From Saccoglossus kowalevskii (taxonomy: Eukaryota > Hemichordata > Enteropneusta > Harrimaniidae): a stretch of 27,945 nucleotides of DNA. The notes below the pieces were generated by a model. That model worked only from the letters and a program-made list of their open reading frames with translations. It was not told the origin of the DNA and ran no database searches. Location: assembly GCF_000003605.2 (NCBI RefSeq), contig NW_003151254.1, positions 648,289-676,233 of the forward strand. Direction: 5' to 3'. Both the position numbers and the translations under genes were made by a program. Of this stretch, positions 11,401 through 18,609 are shown piece by piece; position 1 is the first letter of the stretch, and each line of letters starts with the position of its first letter.

Positions 11401-11961
11401 TGGGGCACCGCAAAAGGCACAACTTGTGCGACCATGTCAGGCTATCCAAAATATGGCTGCTATAAATATGTAAAATTGTTTAAACCTCCCCTATACACAT
11501 GTGCATTGACGATAACTTTCATTAGGTGTCACTTAACAGAAGTTGGTTATTTTATGGACATGTAAAGAAAGATGTTGTATACATTTCTGAATCATGGATA
11601 TTCAAACAACTTTTTGGAATGAATTTTGTTAGTTAAGAAAAATCTCAAAATTTTGTTATAATGAATTACTGAGGTCCTTAATAATAATGACCTCATGAAT
11701 AATAATAATTAATCAAATTGCAAAAAAATATTTCAAATTACTTAACAATTTATAGTAGAATTGTGAATTTAAGTTAAAATCAATACTGTTTAATTACAAC
11801 TACAGTGGAAACTATATACTGACATCTACTCACCTGTGTCTCAGTTGTTGTATACCATGTAAAATTCAAGTAACCCACATCAGATGGAATTGGTAAATTG
11901 AATCGCACTGCATGGTCGTTAACTTTTCCATTACGTACGTAGTATAATTGTGCATTCAAAC
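2296..11961 (-). CDS. RYK: RYK/Derailed-type Wnt co-receptor, 13 exons, 5'-incomplete
   Basis: Joined exons (11834-11961, 11018-11117, 10678-10818, 10263-10346, 9213-9357, 8010-8098, 6847-6969, 5942-6043, 4907-5103, 4586-4695, 3907-4066, 3118-3254, 2296-2407) give 1628 nt: two bases of a split Gly codon, 541 codons and TAA. Domain order, counted from the first complete codon: WIF domain 1-~120 with Cys83 and Cys120, basic KRRK at 115-118, one membrane helix ~165-189, short juxtamembrane segment, kinase domain ~261-537. Seen in sequence: glycine loop QEGTFG (268-273), Lys300 in FIKTV, HRDLATRN (397-404), DNA (417-419) where ordinary kinases have DFG, and GDNENRP. QEGTFG, DNA and GDNENRP are known RYK hallmarks. 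Known of the family: single-pass plasma-membrane receptor that binds Wnt through WIF, with weak or no kinase activity, guiding axons and cell polarity. The signal peptide and first WIF residues are missing; with them the protein would be near the ~600 residues usual for RYK. Confidence 0.95.
2473..2516. repeat. Imperfect hairpin
   Basis: TACCCTG (2473-2479) and CAGGGTA (2510-2516) are exact reverse complements, and weaker pairing continues inward (TACCCTGCCATATGAC against TACCCTGTCACCTGAC). Confidence 0.45.
2485..2497 (-). promoter_or_regulatory. DR1-type nuclear-receptor motif
   Basis: TGACCTTTGACCA reads on the minus strand as TGGTCAAAGGTCA, two AGGTCA-like half-sites spaced by one base. 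This is the known binding pattern of RXR/HNF4-type receptors. It lies in an intron; function is inference only. Confidence 0.3.
3118..3254 (-). CDS. RYK: RYK visible exon 12: kinase C-lobe
   Basis: Encodes residues 460-504. WSFGVTLWELMTLGQTPY, DPFEMAAYLKNGYR and QPANCPDE match RYK almost residue for residue (kinase subdomains IX and X). Starts in phase 0 after TTTGCAG and ends two bases into a Leu codon before GTAAGT. Confidence 0.97.
3255..3906 (-). other. RYK intron with a small hairpin repeat
   Basis: GT-AG intron of 652 nt between visible exons 11 and 12. Holds the hairpin at 3501-3553; nothing else recognised. Confidence 0.85.
3501..3553. repeat. Hairpin repeat with GTTGCCCTCA arms
   Basis: GTTGCCCTCA (3501-3510) and TGAGGGCAAC (3544-3553) are exact reverse complements. 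The loop includes the short direct repeat GGTCGGTCGGTC. This looks like a very short palindromic mobile-element remnant. Confidence 0.5.
3907..4066 (-). CDS. RYK: RYK visible exon 11: DNA triad and activation segment
   Basis: Encodes residues 407-459. VKITDNALARDLFP and CLGDNENRPVKWLAIESL are nearly identical to RYK and are the strongest single identification in the window. Asp417-Asn418-Ala419 replaces DFG, the change that defines this atypical kinase family. The exon begins with the last base of Val406 and ends in phase 0 after Val, so that SDV joins WSFGVTLWE in the next exon. Donor GTGAGT. Confidence 0.97.
4067..4585 (-). other. RYK intron with poly-G tract
   Basis: GT-AG intron of 519 nt. 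A run of 12 G lies at 4558-4569 on the plus strand (C on the transcript, just inside the donor of visible exon 10). No other feature. Confidence 0.85.
4586..4695 (-). CDS. RYK: RYK visible exon 10: catalytic loop
   Basis: Encodes residues 370-405 and two bases of Val406. STRDLVYMGIQITRGMQYL aligns with SQQDLVHMAIQIACGMSYL. The catalytic loop reads IVHRDLATRNC. Vertebrate RYK and fly Derailed have HKD here, so the arginine of the usual HRD triad is present in this protein. Acceptor TTTCAG, donor GTAAGT. Confidence 0.95.
4907..5103 (-). CDS. RYK: RYK visible exon 9: kinase N-lobe and hinge
   Basis: Encodes residues 305-369. QASE, ESCMLHELNHRSILPI and YGNLKHFLK match QASE, ESCKLRGLHHRNLLPI and WGNLKLFLR of RYK. 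Glu317 is the likely helix-C glutamate. The exon ends after a Gln codon in phase 0 at GTAGGC. Reading on beyond the donor quickly meets a stop, which supports the donor. Confidence 0.95.
5579..5640. repeat. 17-bp periodic GGTGGTC element
   Basis: GGTC cores at 5581, 5598 and 5615 are spaced exactly 17 bp, within the degenerate unit (A)GTGGTC(AC). Read on the minus strand this is CAGTCAAACCTGTG followed by GACCACC repeats, a pattern I associate with invertebrate dispersed repeats. Confidence 0.5.
5700..5866. mobile_element. MITE-like element, family 1, copy A
   Basis: Ends share an imperfect inverted repeat (TTTTAGCTGGAATTAATTTT near 5705; right end AAATAAAGTATTCTACAGTA). Similar to copies at 9933-10143, 13765-13857, 23141-23294 and 23802-23942. 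It has no coding capacity. The left end has lost the TACTGTA tip kept in other copies. Confidence 0.65.
5942..6043 (-). CDS. RYK: RYK visible exon 8: glycine loop and ATP-site lysine
   Basis: Encodes residues 271-303. TFGRIYHG aligns with TFGRIFHG, and VFIKTVTD with AFVKTVKD, so Lys300 is the lysine equivalent to that of the VAIK motif. Between them is an acidic loop (about 281-296, rich in Glu, Ser and Thr) where vertebrate RYK has EKDPNKEKQ. Splice sites are TTGATAG and GTAATG; both end codons are split. Confidence 0.95.
6044..6846 (-). other. RYK intron, no recognised element
   Basis: GT-AG intron of 803 nt between visible exons 7 and 8. Includes one TACCGGTA motif (6492-6499, inside the palindrome ATACCGGTAT). 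Nothing else recognised. Confidence 0.8.
6847..6969 (-). CDS. RYK: RYK visible exon 7: kinase domain entry
   Basis: Encodes residues 230-269. NIAIERSQITLGDILQEG matches DIAISRERITLKDVLQEG of RYK, leading into the atypical glycine loop whose first position is Gln rather than Gly. The final Gly codon is split with the next exon. Acceptor TTCTCAG, donor GTAGGT. Confidence 0.95.
7105..7383. mobile_element. MITE with AAAGCCACCCTGACAC ends
   Basis: AAAGCCACCCTGACAC at the left end and GTGTCAGGGTGGCTTT at the right end are exact 16-bp terminal inverted repeats. The interior is G+C-richer than its surroundings and contains sub-repeats (CACGAACTGG, CATGACGAGTTCATGCATGG). Flanks are A/T-rich and no unambiguous target-site duplication is visible. 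Short open frames inside are not coding. A non-autonomous DNA transposon is the best reading. Confidence 0.75.
7432..7493. repeat. Fragment related to the 8653-8835 element
   Basis: TACTGTATTTTCTCTATTTG followed by AAGC, with GCTTCTAATAGAAA at the other side, resembles the ends of the inverted-repeat element at 8653-8835 (ACTGTAATATCTGTATTAGA and CTTCTAATACAGAT). It is short and degenerate. Confidence 0.35.
7575..7980 (+). pseudogene. Decayed non-LTR retrotransposon, 3' end of reverse-transcriptase ORF
   Basis: Plus-strand translation gives, across frameshifts, VLFYGSETWQTT, then NCLKIILGIWWPNKELW, then IGHTLWKGSETITRKASQWN, then RPRNTWCRTWEHEM, and near the end LAQSTQSRQKWSE. These are the conserved C-terminal blocks of LINE ORF2 proteins, just after the reverse-transcriptase catalytic core (LLYGSETW, IGHTLRK, W-P-GKRKRGRP, W). 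Stops at several points and at least two frame changes show it is dead. It lies antisense inside a RYK intron. The catalytic YxDD region is absent, so this is a 5'-truncated copy, as is usual for LINEs. Confidence 0.85.
8010..8098 (-). CDS. RYK: RYK visible exon 6: juxtamembrane region
   Basis: Encodes residues 200-228, a polar stretch rich in Asn, His and Pro, with split codons on both sides (Ser before, Val after). Vertebrate RYK has a longer Ser/Thr-rich segment here; this version is shorter and Asn-rich. Splice sites are TTTGCAG and GTGAGT. Support comes from phase and position rather than from sequence identity. Confidence 0.87.
8172..8336. mobile_element. TTAA-ended MITE-like element
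   Basis: The left end TTAACACTTTGAGGGTC and the reverse complement of the right end, TTAACCTTCTGAGCATC, form an imperfect ~17-bp terminal inverted repeat. Both ends carry TTAA, as do the elements at 17747-17979 and 20738-20900. Confidence 0.5.
8653..8835. mobile_element. MITE-like element with internal ACTTCTATTAG repeats
   Basis: The left end CTACTGTAATATCTGTATTA (continuing GAAG) and the right end read in reverse, CTACAGTAAAATCTGTATTA (continuing GAAG), match with about two differences over 24 bp. Inside, GACTTCTATTAG-like units recur (near 8685, 8720, 8791 and 8810). Confidence 0.65.
9213..9357 (-). CDS. RYK: RYK visible exon 5: transmembrane helix
   Basis: Encodes residues 152-198. STSVFYIAVGVVCGVIFLIA continues to about residue 189 as a single uncharged helix, and it aligns with STRVFYISVGVCCAVIFLVA of vertebrate RYK. 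QSMK follows, matching HSMK. The exon is flanked by CTCTTTAG and GTAAAG and ends two bases into a Ser codon. The protein crosses the membrane once here, with WIF outside and the kinase domain inside. Confidence 0.95.
9358..10262 (-). other. RYK intron with MITE copy
   Basis: GT-AG intron of 905 nt between visible exons 4 and 5, with the family 1 element at 9933-10143. The rest is A/T-rich. Confidence 0.85.
9933..10143. mobile_element. MITE-like element, family 1, copy B (fullest)
   Basis: Starts TACTGTAAAATGCTTTATTT and ends AAATAAAGTATTTTATAGTA, an imperfect inverted repeat of about 20 bp. Sub-terminal stretches TTTTCGCTGAAAA and TTCAGCGAAAA are also inverted. It has no coding capacity. Other copies lie in both orientations elsewhere in the window. 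Confidence 0.75.
10263..10346 (-). CDS. RYK: RYK visible exon 4: extracellular stalk
   Basis: An 84-nt exon coding residues 124-150 with split codons at both ends (Asp before, Ile after). It is hydrophilic and rich in Lys, Glu and Thr, with NSS at 145-147 as a possible glycosylation site. It sits where the poorly conserved stalk of RYK (after KMCY) is expected. Little sequence identity supports it; the evidence is position, splice sites (TTTTCTCAG and GTAAGT) and fitting phases. Confidence 0.88.
10347..10677 (-). other. RYK intron, nothing recognised
   Basis: GT-AG intron of 331 nt between visible exons 3 and 4. An open frame across 10553-10738 (+) crosses the antisense of exon 3 and is a shadow. 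Confidence 0.85.
10678..10818 (-). CDS. RYK: RYK visible exon 3: end of WIF domain and basic site
   Basis: Encodes residues 77-122 with split codons at both ends. VFQIVLFCTG and FNLTL align with VFRVELSCTG and LNLTV of RYK. Cys83 and Cys120 are the conserved WIF pair. TLNFKRRKMC carries the KRRK tetrabasic stretch described in RYK as a possible extracellular processing site. Two acceptors lie close together: the one at 10819-10821 (TTTAG) keeps the phase with the previous exon, whereas the one eight bases further in (TTTTTCAG) would not and would drop the conserved Val-Phe-Gln, so the former is chosen. Confidence 0.93.
11018..11117 (-). CDS. RYK: RYK visible exon 2: WIF domain middle
   Basis: Encodes residues 43-75 plus one base. 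VNISQDGEVPR matches VNISAQGEVPR of vertebrate RYK, the segment just before the first WIF cysteine. Potential N-glycosylation sites are NSS (53-55) and NIS (63-65). The exon starts in phase 0 after CTTTCAG and ends one base into a Val codon before GTAAAT. Confidence 0.93.
11118..11833 (-). other. RYK intron with GACGACGACG repeat
   Basis: GT-AG intron of 716 nt between visible exons 1 and 2. Contains the dispersed-repeat fragment at 11255-11350. The overlapping plus-strand open frames at 11274-11565 derive from it and show no known domain. Confidence 0.8.
11255..11350 (+). repeat. Dispersed repeat with GAC run and AGCTCCGCT hairpin
   Basis: GGACGACGACGACGGACAAT is followed by ATAAGCTCCGCT, a 13-base loop, and AGCGGAGCTAAAAA. 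AGCTCCGCT (11314-11322) and AGCGGAGCT (11336-11344) are exact inverted 9-mers. A GACGACGACG tract followed by an AGCTC...GAGCTAAAAA hairpin is a pattern I recall from repeats across many marine invertebrate genomes. It may be SINE- or MITE-derived. Confidence 0.55.
11834..11961 (-). CDS. RYK: RYK visible exon 1: N-terminal WIF domain
   Basis: Encodes residues 1-42, beginning inside a Gly codon (GT, needing G from the missing upstream exon) and ending exactly after a Gln codon. The stretch LNAQLYYVRNGKVNDHAVRF aligns with the conserved WIF start of RYK (LDAELYYVRN in vertebrates), and LNFTW at 31-35 with LHFTW. NFT at 32-34 is a potential N-glycosylation site. Acceptor is TTTCAG and donor GTGAGT on the minus strand. 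The known role of this domain is Wnt binding outside the cell. Confidence 0.94.
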
Positions 11962-12781
11962 CTGAAATTGAACAAAAACAAATGTTTTCCTAATTGTCAA
12001 AATATTCTGTGTTTGCGCATAATAAATGCATGGTGGCCACTAATAAATTTTACTGTAATTGTTCCCCAAAATCTAGTCATTCCATAAGTTTTTGATCATA
12101 CCAAGTAGTTTAAAATCTATGATCAAAATTTGTTATAAACATAATATAATCAATGTAGTATTTGTTATTTTCTGCTCAGTATTAAAATTAAATAACACAA
12201 AACTTGCAAACATTGACACCAATATTCTTGTGGAGTATAAATACATTAAATACATTGTGATTTGTAAAGAACAGATACAAATAAAACAGTTTTTTTTTTC
12301 ATATAGATCCTGAAAGTCTAAAAAATGTTTATCCTTATGAAAATATTTTTCCCCACTAAAAAATATGCTGGAGCTAACTACGGTATTTTAAATTTGTTGT
12401 GAAATATTTCTTCTTATAATTCCATTGACTTTTTAACATTTTGACCAAATCGAAATAATTTACTGTTGGCTGCAGCCGTTGATCAAATTAAATTGATTAT
12501 TTTGAAAAAATAAATTATGCAGAATTATTATATTGTGAAATGTAACAATATAAAATCAGATGTAGGTTAGTGCTTCATTAGGCAGTGTCTGTGTAAGACT
12601 ATTATTACAAGAAATAGCTACAAATAAAAACATCAGAAATATGAGATCAAGCATTAAAATTGGAGTTATTTATGATATTAAACCTTCAGGTTTGCAACCA
12701 CAAATAGAAATAGTAGCTGGGGTCAACTATAGAAACTTGATACGGATAATAATTTTTTTATTGGTAGTCATATATATTGTA

Positions 12782-12795
12782 GCGCCATCTAGTGG
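12782..12795 (-). promoter_or_regulatory. CTCF-like core motif
   Basis: GCGCCATCTAGTGG reads on the minus strand as CCACTAGATGGCGC, an exact match at all 14 positions to the CTCF core pattern CCASYAGRKGGCRS. CTCF is conserved in bilaterians. Occupancy is inference. Confidence 0.45.
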
Positions 12796-13764
12796 CAACA
12801 AGAAGAAAGTATTTCCACTGAGTTGGTTAAGATTTTAAAAACCCAGTATTCCAAATTGTTATTTGAAACAAAACATGACTGACATAACTGTCATATACTC
12901 AATTTATCATATCTAAGTTTGATAAATATATTGATAAACACATCTATCACAATGGCTCACAATTCCAACCGTGCACTCACAATAGAATTATACTCCCCAA
13001 TGGAAACGGAGCACACTGGTAGTTGTTTGGGAGAAACATCATACTCATAGTTGTCATGACAACACAAGGACTGTCTGAGAACTATTTCCTGATGAATCAT
13101 GTGGAAACGACATAAATGCATTTAGGATTTACTGAAATATATGGCCCCCTTAACAAAACAAATAATCTTCACCCATAAATGACACAGTCTATATCAAGCC
13201 CCTTTAAGATGCTGAAAAAAAGCATAATTGTATTTTCGCAAAAATGACACCGTAATAGATACACATATAGAGAAAAGATTGGGGTCCATTTCAGGTCAAA
13301 GTTCTCTGACATTTTCATTTCGTTTCAAACTTTCATGAAAATGAGTTTGATTGTTATGTGCCGACAAGCAAGTATTATTATCAATGCAATAACGTGTCGT
13401 ATAATTTCATAGAAAGTAACACATGCAATGCAATTTAATTTTATCTCAGTCTAGACTACAACCTGCAGGTGCCAGTAATGTCTTTTATTGATCCATGACA
13501 ATTAAAAGTTTTACATTAATAAGTGATCACACTAACAATTGTACAACTTACATGAATGAACAAATTACGCAGTGCTGTATACGACTATTTTACATACCGA
13601 TACTATCACCTCTACCACCCCCTTAAAGGAAAACGTATGTCTTAAAAATTAAATTATGTAGTATGATTTGTTTTATTTTATGATGTAGAAGTGTAATTAT
13701 TGGTCATTTATCCTGAAAGATGTTTAAGTATGGGTTTTGAAAAAATTTAAAATATAAAGTGTCC

Positions 13765-13857
13765 AGACGTAAAAATTTTTATTTTCACTTGGAATCTATT
13801 TTCACTATTTTCAATGAAGGGATGATTCAGTGAAAATACAATGCAGCAAATATACCT
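13765..13857. mobile_element. MITE family 1, copy C, cut by the N gap
   Basis: Inverted relative to copy B: TTTTCACTTGGAATCTATTT, then TTCACTATTTTCAATGAAGG and GATGATTCAGTGAAAATA. These correspond to the reverse complement of the right part of copy B, which shares the TGAATCATCCCTTCAGCGAA core with copy E. The sequence runs into N at 13858, so its other end is unknown. Confidence 0.6.
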
Positions 13858-14772
13858 NNNNNNNNNNNNNNNNNNNNNNNNNNNNNNNNNNNNNNNNNNN
13901 NNNNNNNNNNNNNNNNNNNNNNNNNNNNNNNNNNNNNNNNNNNNNNNNNNNNNNNNNNNNNNNNNNNNNNNNNNNNNNNNNNNNNNNNNNNNNNNNNNNN
14001 NNNNNNNNNNNNNNNNNNNNNNNNNNNNNNNNNNNNNNNNNNNNNNNNNNNNNNNNNNNNNNNNNNNNNNNNNNNNNNNNNNNNNNNNNNNNNNNNNNNN
14101 NNNNNNNNNNNNNNNNNNNNNNNNNNNNNNNNNNNNNNNNNNNNNNNNNNNNNNNNNNNNNNNNNNNNNNNNNNNNNNNNNNNNNNNNNNNNNNNNNNNN
14201 NNNNNNNNNNNNNNNNNNNNNNNNNNNNNNNNNNNNNNNNNNNNNNNNNNNNNNNNNNNNNNNNNNNNNNNNNNNNNNNNNNNNNNNNNNNNNNNNNNNN
14301 NNNNNNNNNNNNNNNNNNNNNNNNNNNNNNNNNNNNNNNNNNNNNNNNNNNNNNNNNNNNNNNNNNNNNNNNNNNNNNNNNNNNNNNNNNNNNNNNNNNN
14401 NNNNNNNNNNNNNNNNNNNNNNNNNNNNNNNNNNNNNNNNNNNNNNNNNNNNNNNNNNNNNNNNNNNNNNNNNNNNNNNNNNNNNNNNNNNNNNNNNNNN
14501 NNNNNNNNNNNNNNNNNNNNNNNNNNNNNNNNNNNNNNNNNNNNNNNNNNNNNNNNNNNNNNNNNNNNNNNNNNNNNNNNNNNNNNNNNNNNNNNNNNNN
14601 NNNNNNNNNNNNNNNNNNNNNNNNNNNNNNNNNNNNNNNNNNNNNNNNNNNNNNNNNNNNNNNNNNNNNNNNNNNNNNNNNNNNNNNNNNNNNNNNNNNN
14701 NNNNNNNNNNNNNNNNNNNNNNNNNNNNNNNNNNNNNNNNNNNNNNNNNNNNNNNNNNNNNNNNNNNNNNNN
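13858..14772. other. Run of N (assembly gap)
   Basis: 915 undetermined bases. The long open frames that cross it are artefacts. The missing exon of RYK could in principle lie here. Confidence 0.99.
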
Positions 14773-15034
14773 CCATGGCGACTTCCGTGAAATGTAGTCC
14801 ATTAAAACCTGTTAATGCCAAAGTCAACTTGGTCATCTTCCACAAAATAAAACCCACATAATTGTTTCAATATTTTATCCCAAATTTTCATCAAGACCTG
14901 TAGCCAGCCAATAGGAAATTGTGTATTTTGTCCACAATTATCCACAAAATTACAGAAAAATACATAAAAATTTACAAATTGTTGTAACAATATTTTGACG
15001 GGAAAAATTACAACACTCAAAAGATTAACATGCT

Positions 15035-15120
15035 TCGAATTTATCAGACCGTGAACCTCTCCCACAAATCACAGTCGAATTTATCAGACCGTGAACCTCT
15101 CCCACAAATCACAGTCGAAT
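15035..15120. repeat. 40-bp tandem duplication
   Basis: The unit starting TCGAATTTATCAGACCGTGA and ending CCACAAATCACAG is repeated exactly at 15035 and 15075, and TCGAAT starts a third time at 15115. It is perfect, therefore recent, or an assembly effect given the N gap about 260 bases away. Confidence 0.85.
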
Positions 15121-16614
15121 TATTTTTATCTTGTAGTTTTTCATTTTTAAATTAATATACCAGTAAGTCAAATCCAATATTATAAATTCATTAATTGTGA
15201 ATTAGATTCAACAATCCTTAATAGCCAATTTCATTTTTCATTCAGTATGGGAAATATCAGTCTAAATATTACTGCCCTATATGCATTATCCTTTTTTTTC
15301 CCTCGTCATAATTGCAATGGACAGTTTTAACCATACGATATAATAATTACAATACCGGTAAATAAACTTCATTTCACCATATTGGTATCTTTGTGAAATC
15401 CTGACATTTGCTCATTCTGAAGTTTCCAACTCTTTTAAATTCTACTTGATATGCATGAATTATCTATCATACTGAGTTGAATTATTTCCACTTTTCTGAA
15501 TCATATTTAAATTTTAATCTCAATTTTAAATCATGGCTGCAGATGTTGAAAACATTCGTATGTGATTCTGTTACGACACCGCACAGTACGTAGTTTATTG
15601 TAAGAAATTTATTTGTCACTATCGATTTTTATGTTAGAATAGTTTGATGATATTGGTAGAGGATGAAATTTTGTGTGATAGTCACTCAACTCACGCTATT
15701 CAAAAACCAATTGTCTCTCATGAAGACTGAGCAGTATGTCAATTCACAATCTGATGCAAAGTAGAGTGATTTATTGACAATATTAAGAAATCAGTAACAT
15801 AACAGACAGACAAATCAGCGTATCAGTTTACAGTAGATCGGATTTTTCAACAGTTAAAATTCCATGTGCCATAATTTTTTCATGATAATGGAGTCCGCTG
15901 ATATATTCTGGGTCGTCATTATCAGAAAGGTTATCAGCTTAACTAAAAGCTGGAGATAGTCAGATGGAATAACTATGATGGATAACATTACCCTCACAAA
16001 GGAGAAATCACTGTGAGCTATTAAGTTATGCAACCTAAAAGTTGTCACCAATGATTCATATATACCATTACTCATTTTGAACTTTGTAACTCTTGACAAC
16101 ATGGGGTGTCTGGTACACTAAACTCTCTTCTGAAGGAATTTGCGACCAATAAGAGAGAGTTTTACAAGATTGTAACAAGAGTTATGATTGGTTACTATGT
16201 AGTTTGAATTAAAAGCATCAAGAGCCTTGGCCTACATATGATTATAATCTGATTGGGTTTATACAGGTATCTACTGTATATTCCAGTTGTCATACATACC
16301 GGTACACAGTATTTGAACAAAGAAACAAACCAAGTAAAATCAAATTCTGAATCCATGCCTGTACCATTGTATATTTGAATAATTTGTGATTCTTTACTAC
16401 CAATGCAATAGCCACAAAATAAAGCAAATATGGTATACGCTATATGAAAATGAGATATGATAAATGGACTGTAATTAAAATTATTCTCTGATCACCTAAT
16501 TAGATTCTTTTACCCACATTCTACTAATTCCTCACGGGTTTCATGATATAGACCAGCGATTGCGTTAACCACATATTCTACTTCCTAGATCCCCCTCCCC
16601 CAATATTAGATCAG

Positions 16615-16623
16615 TATAAAAAG
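16615..16623 (+). promoter_or_regulatory. Possible TATA box
   Basis: TATAAAAAG followed by a G+C-rich CGGCCCC, with CCCCAATATT about 18 bases upstream and a TCAGT initiator-like sequence about 35 bases downstream. No gene is recognisable beyond it, so this is weak. Confidence 0.15.
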
Positions 16624-17746
16624 CGGCCCCATCTGTACACAGAATACATTGTCAGTAGCAATTTCTTTTCTCGAAAGGCTTACTATGCAAAAATGCCCAT
16701 GCAATCCCTGATATAAGCATTTTACAAAACTCCCAGAACGATCAATCCTTGAAAATAGAGGAAATAGTTTCACAATTATTTAAAACTCGGAGCATTGTAT
16801 TTCTGTATAAATTCCAGCACTTCATTACAGAGAATAGTTGAGTACATTAGATTGTCGTAGTAATTTATGCACTCTAATGTAACTGGTACTTGCAGCTGGG
16901 TTTAAAGTACTTGGTAGGAATATTAAGGAGGCTAAAACGTCAACATAATGTGCATTAAATCCATCAAATCCAGAGTCCATATAAATATTGTGTTGACACT
17001 TCTATGCACATAGGGTATCGATTACGGGTCAGATATCTCCTGCCAATATTAATATCGTTTAATATTAGAGGCTTTTAAGTAGAACTTGTTCTGTTGGATA
17101 TTTTACTAACTAAAGCGCAGCCATGTTTCCATCTACTCAGGATGTGTAATTTGGATAATCAGCTGATATGTTAATTGGTAAATTTACATAAACTGTATTT
17201 GCCACTCAGGGGGGTGGGGTGGGCAATAAAATGTAAATCATTGGAGGTGGCTGGAAGATTTTTTTTTATAAATTGCAAACTATAGACATCAAGAGACAAC
17301 AAAAAATTGCCCACAAGGTGTTGCAGGGAAAGTATATTAGCCCATTCAAGAAAAAAAAGTTTGCACTGGTCAAACTCTTCCGGCCGCCCTCATGATTTGA
17401 AATCATCATTGACCCCTAAACAGATATACTACATGACTACACTAATAGTTATTTAAATGACTGAACAAGACTGGAACTTTAAAACCATTACATGTTTCTT
17501 GTCAATGACATATTACTGACAGTAAGGTTGCCCAGTCAGACACTGTACTCGGTAATCACATGGTGCACCATATATTTCTCTGAAATCTACATTCATGAAG
17601 AATAATACAGACATATATATTATGTAGGAGTGCTAGGGAGTGACTACTTCAACATAGGGGTTCCAGCATGAATAAGAGGGGCTGAATGAATCAAACTGGA
17701 CTCGAAAAGGAGACTGTATCCCTTAATTGTTGGATGGGAATATAGA

Positions 17747-17979
17747 TTAACCTTTTCACCACCATGCAGTTCCCTATTTTCATCATAAATTCACAAAATA
17801 GTCCCCTTTATAGTCTGAAGATTTGTACAAAAATAGCCAAATTGTTTGAGTAAAAACTGAAAATTGATTCAAATTTTGTCTCTTGGATCCAAAATTAGGG
17901 TTTATTTCCAGAAATATTGAAGAATATAAGAAAAAAGCACACAAATTTGGGCGTGAAAGTCTGGTGGTGAAAAGGTTAA
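17747..17979. mobile_element. MITE with 18-bp TTAACCTTTTCACCACCA ends
   Basis: TTAACCTTTTCACCACCA (17747-17764) and TGGTGGTGAAAAGGTTAA (17962-17979) are exact reverse complements. The 233-bp element has no coding capacity. TTAA at both ends may be a target-site duplication, as for piggyBac-type elements, or part of the repeat. Confidence 0.8.
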
Positions 17980-18596
17980 TGAACACATACACATTATGAT
18001 ATGTGAATGCAAATATAGAGATAATCCCTGGGTGATTTTTATATATAAATGACGCTAGTAAAGATTAATAATGGATTAGCACAGAATTCAACATTAGTTA
18101 TTTAAAAGATTGAGGAATTTAACTTGAAGTGTCACATTTTCACTCGTAGGATTTTAAGCTTTTGGACACTCTGAAAGCCAGAATTTTTTTGGACACAATT
18201 TTTCTTTATTTTTATTTTTAAATCAATTTCTTGTGAATTTGGGAGCAAATCATACTTTAAAATTGGCTACATGTCTTGATAAACGTTTTTGCGAACAATT
18301 AGGAAGGTTTATTTTGTAAAAGAAAGCAGACATTTGTCGGCCAAAGGGATCACTCAACTCATTCCTTCTTTCAACTGTCAGGTAGAATTTCCTTTCTGTT
18401 TTTATGCATGAATGAACAACCAAGGTTGATTCCACACCATAATTGGACATGATTAAATTAACTTGTAACAAATCATTTTATCTTGTTACAATTCAATTTA
18501 TTTAAATTTCCCAAGTATACTGGAATGTCATCCTGCTATAAGTAATGAACATCTATTTTTTTACATGTCACAAAAGTCAGTGACTTGAGGCGGCTT

Positions 18597-18609
18597 TGAC
18601 CTTTGACCC
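18597..18609 (-). promoter_or_regulatory. DR1-type nuclear-receptor motif
   Basis: TGACCTTTGACCC reads on the minus strand as GGGTCAAAGGTCA, a perfect one-base-spaced direct repeat of the RXR/HNF4/COUP class. It sits in the presumed first intron or upstream region. Confidence 0.35.

Larger units (their letters stand above)
11962..13857 (-). other. Upstream of visible RYK exons, probable first intron
   Basis: Begins with the acceptor TTTCAG of visible exon 1, so at least the part next to 11962 is intron. Contains a CTCF-like core (12782-12795) and a truncated MITE against the N run. No exon with the phase needed to join exon 1 was found. Confidence 0.7.
14773..17746. other. Non-coding stretch
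   Basis: Apart from the 40-bp duplication (15035-15120), a possible TATA box (16615-16623) and two TACCGGTA motifs (15353-15360, 16297-16304), nothing is recognised. Open frames at 14802-15065 and 15854-16102 (both minus) show no known motif and no codon-like composition. Confidence 0.6.

Noticed and set aside
13596..13623. Minus-strand GTATGT donor preceded by Gly-Asp-Ser-Ile as missing RYK exon
   Set aside because: An in-frame stop lies eight codons upstream and nothing resembles RYK.
13747..14861. Long open frames of over 300 codons on both strands
   Set aside because: They exist only because the run of N has no stop codons.
14802..15065. 87-codon minus-strand open frame next to the gap
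   Set aside because: Low-complexity, A/T-driven composition without known motif; ends in the duplicated 40-bp unit.
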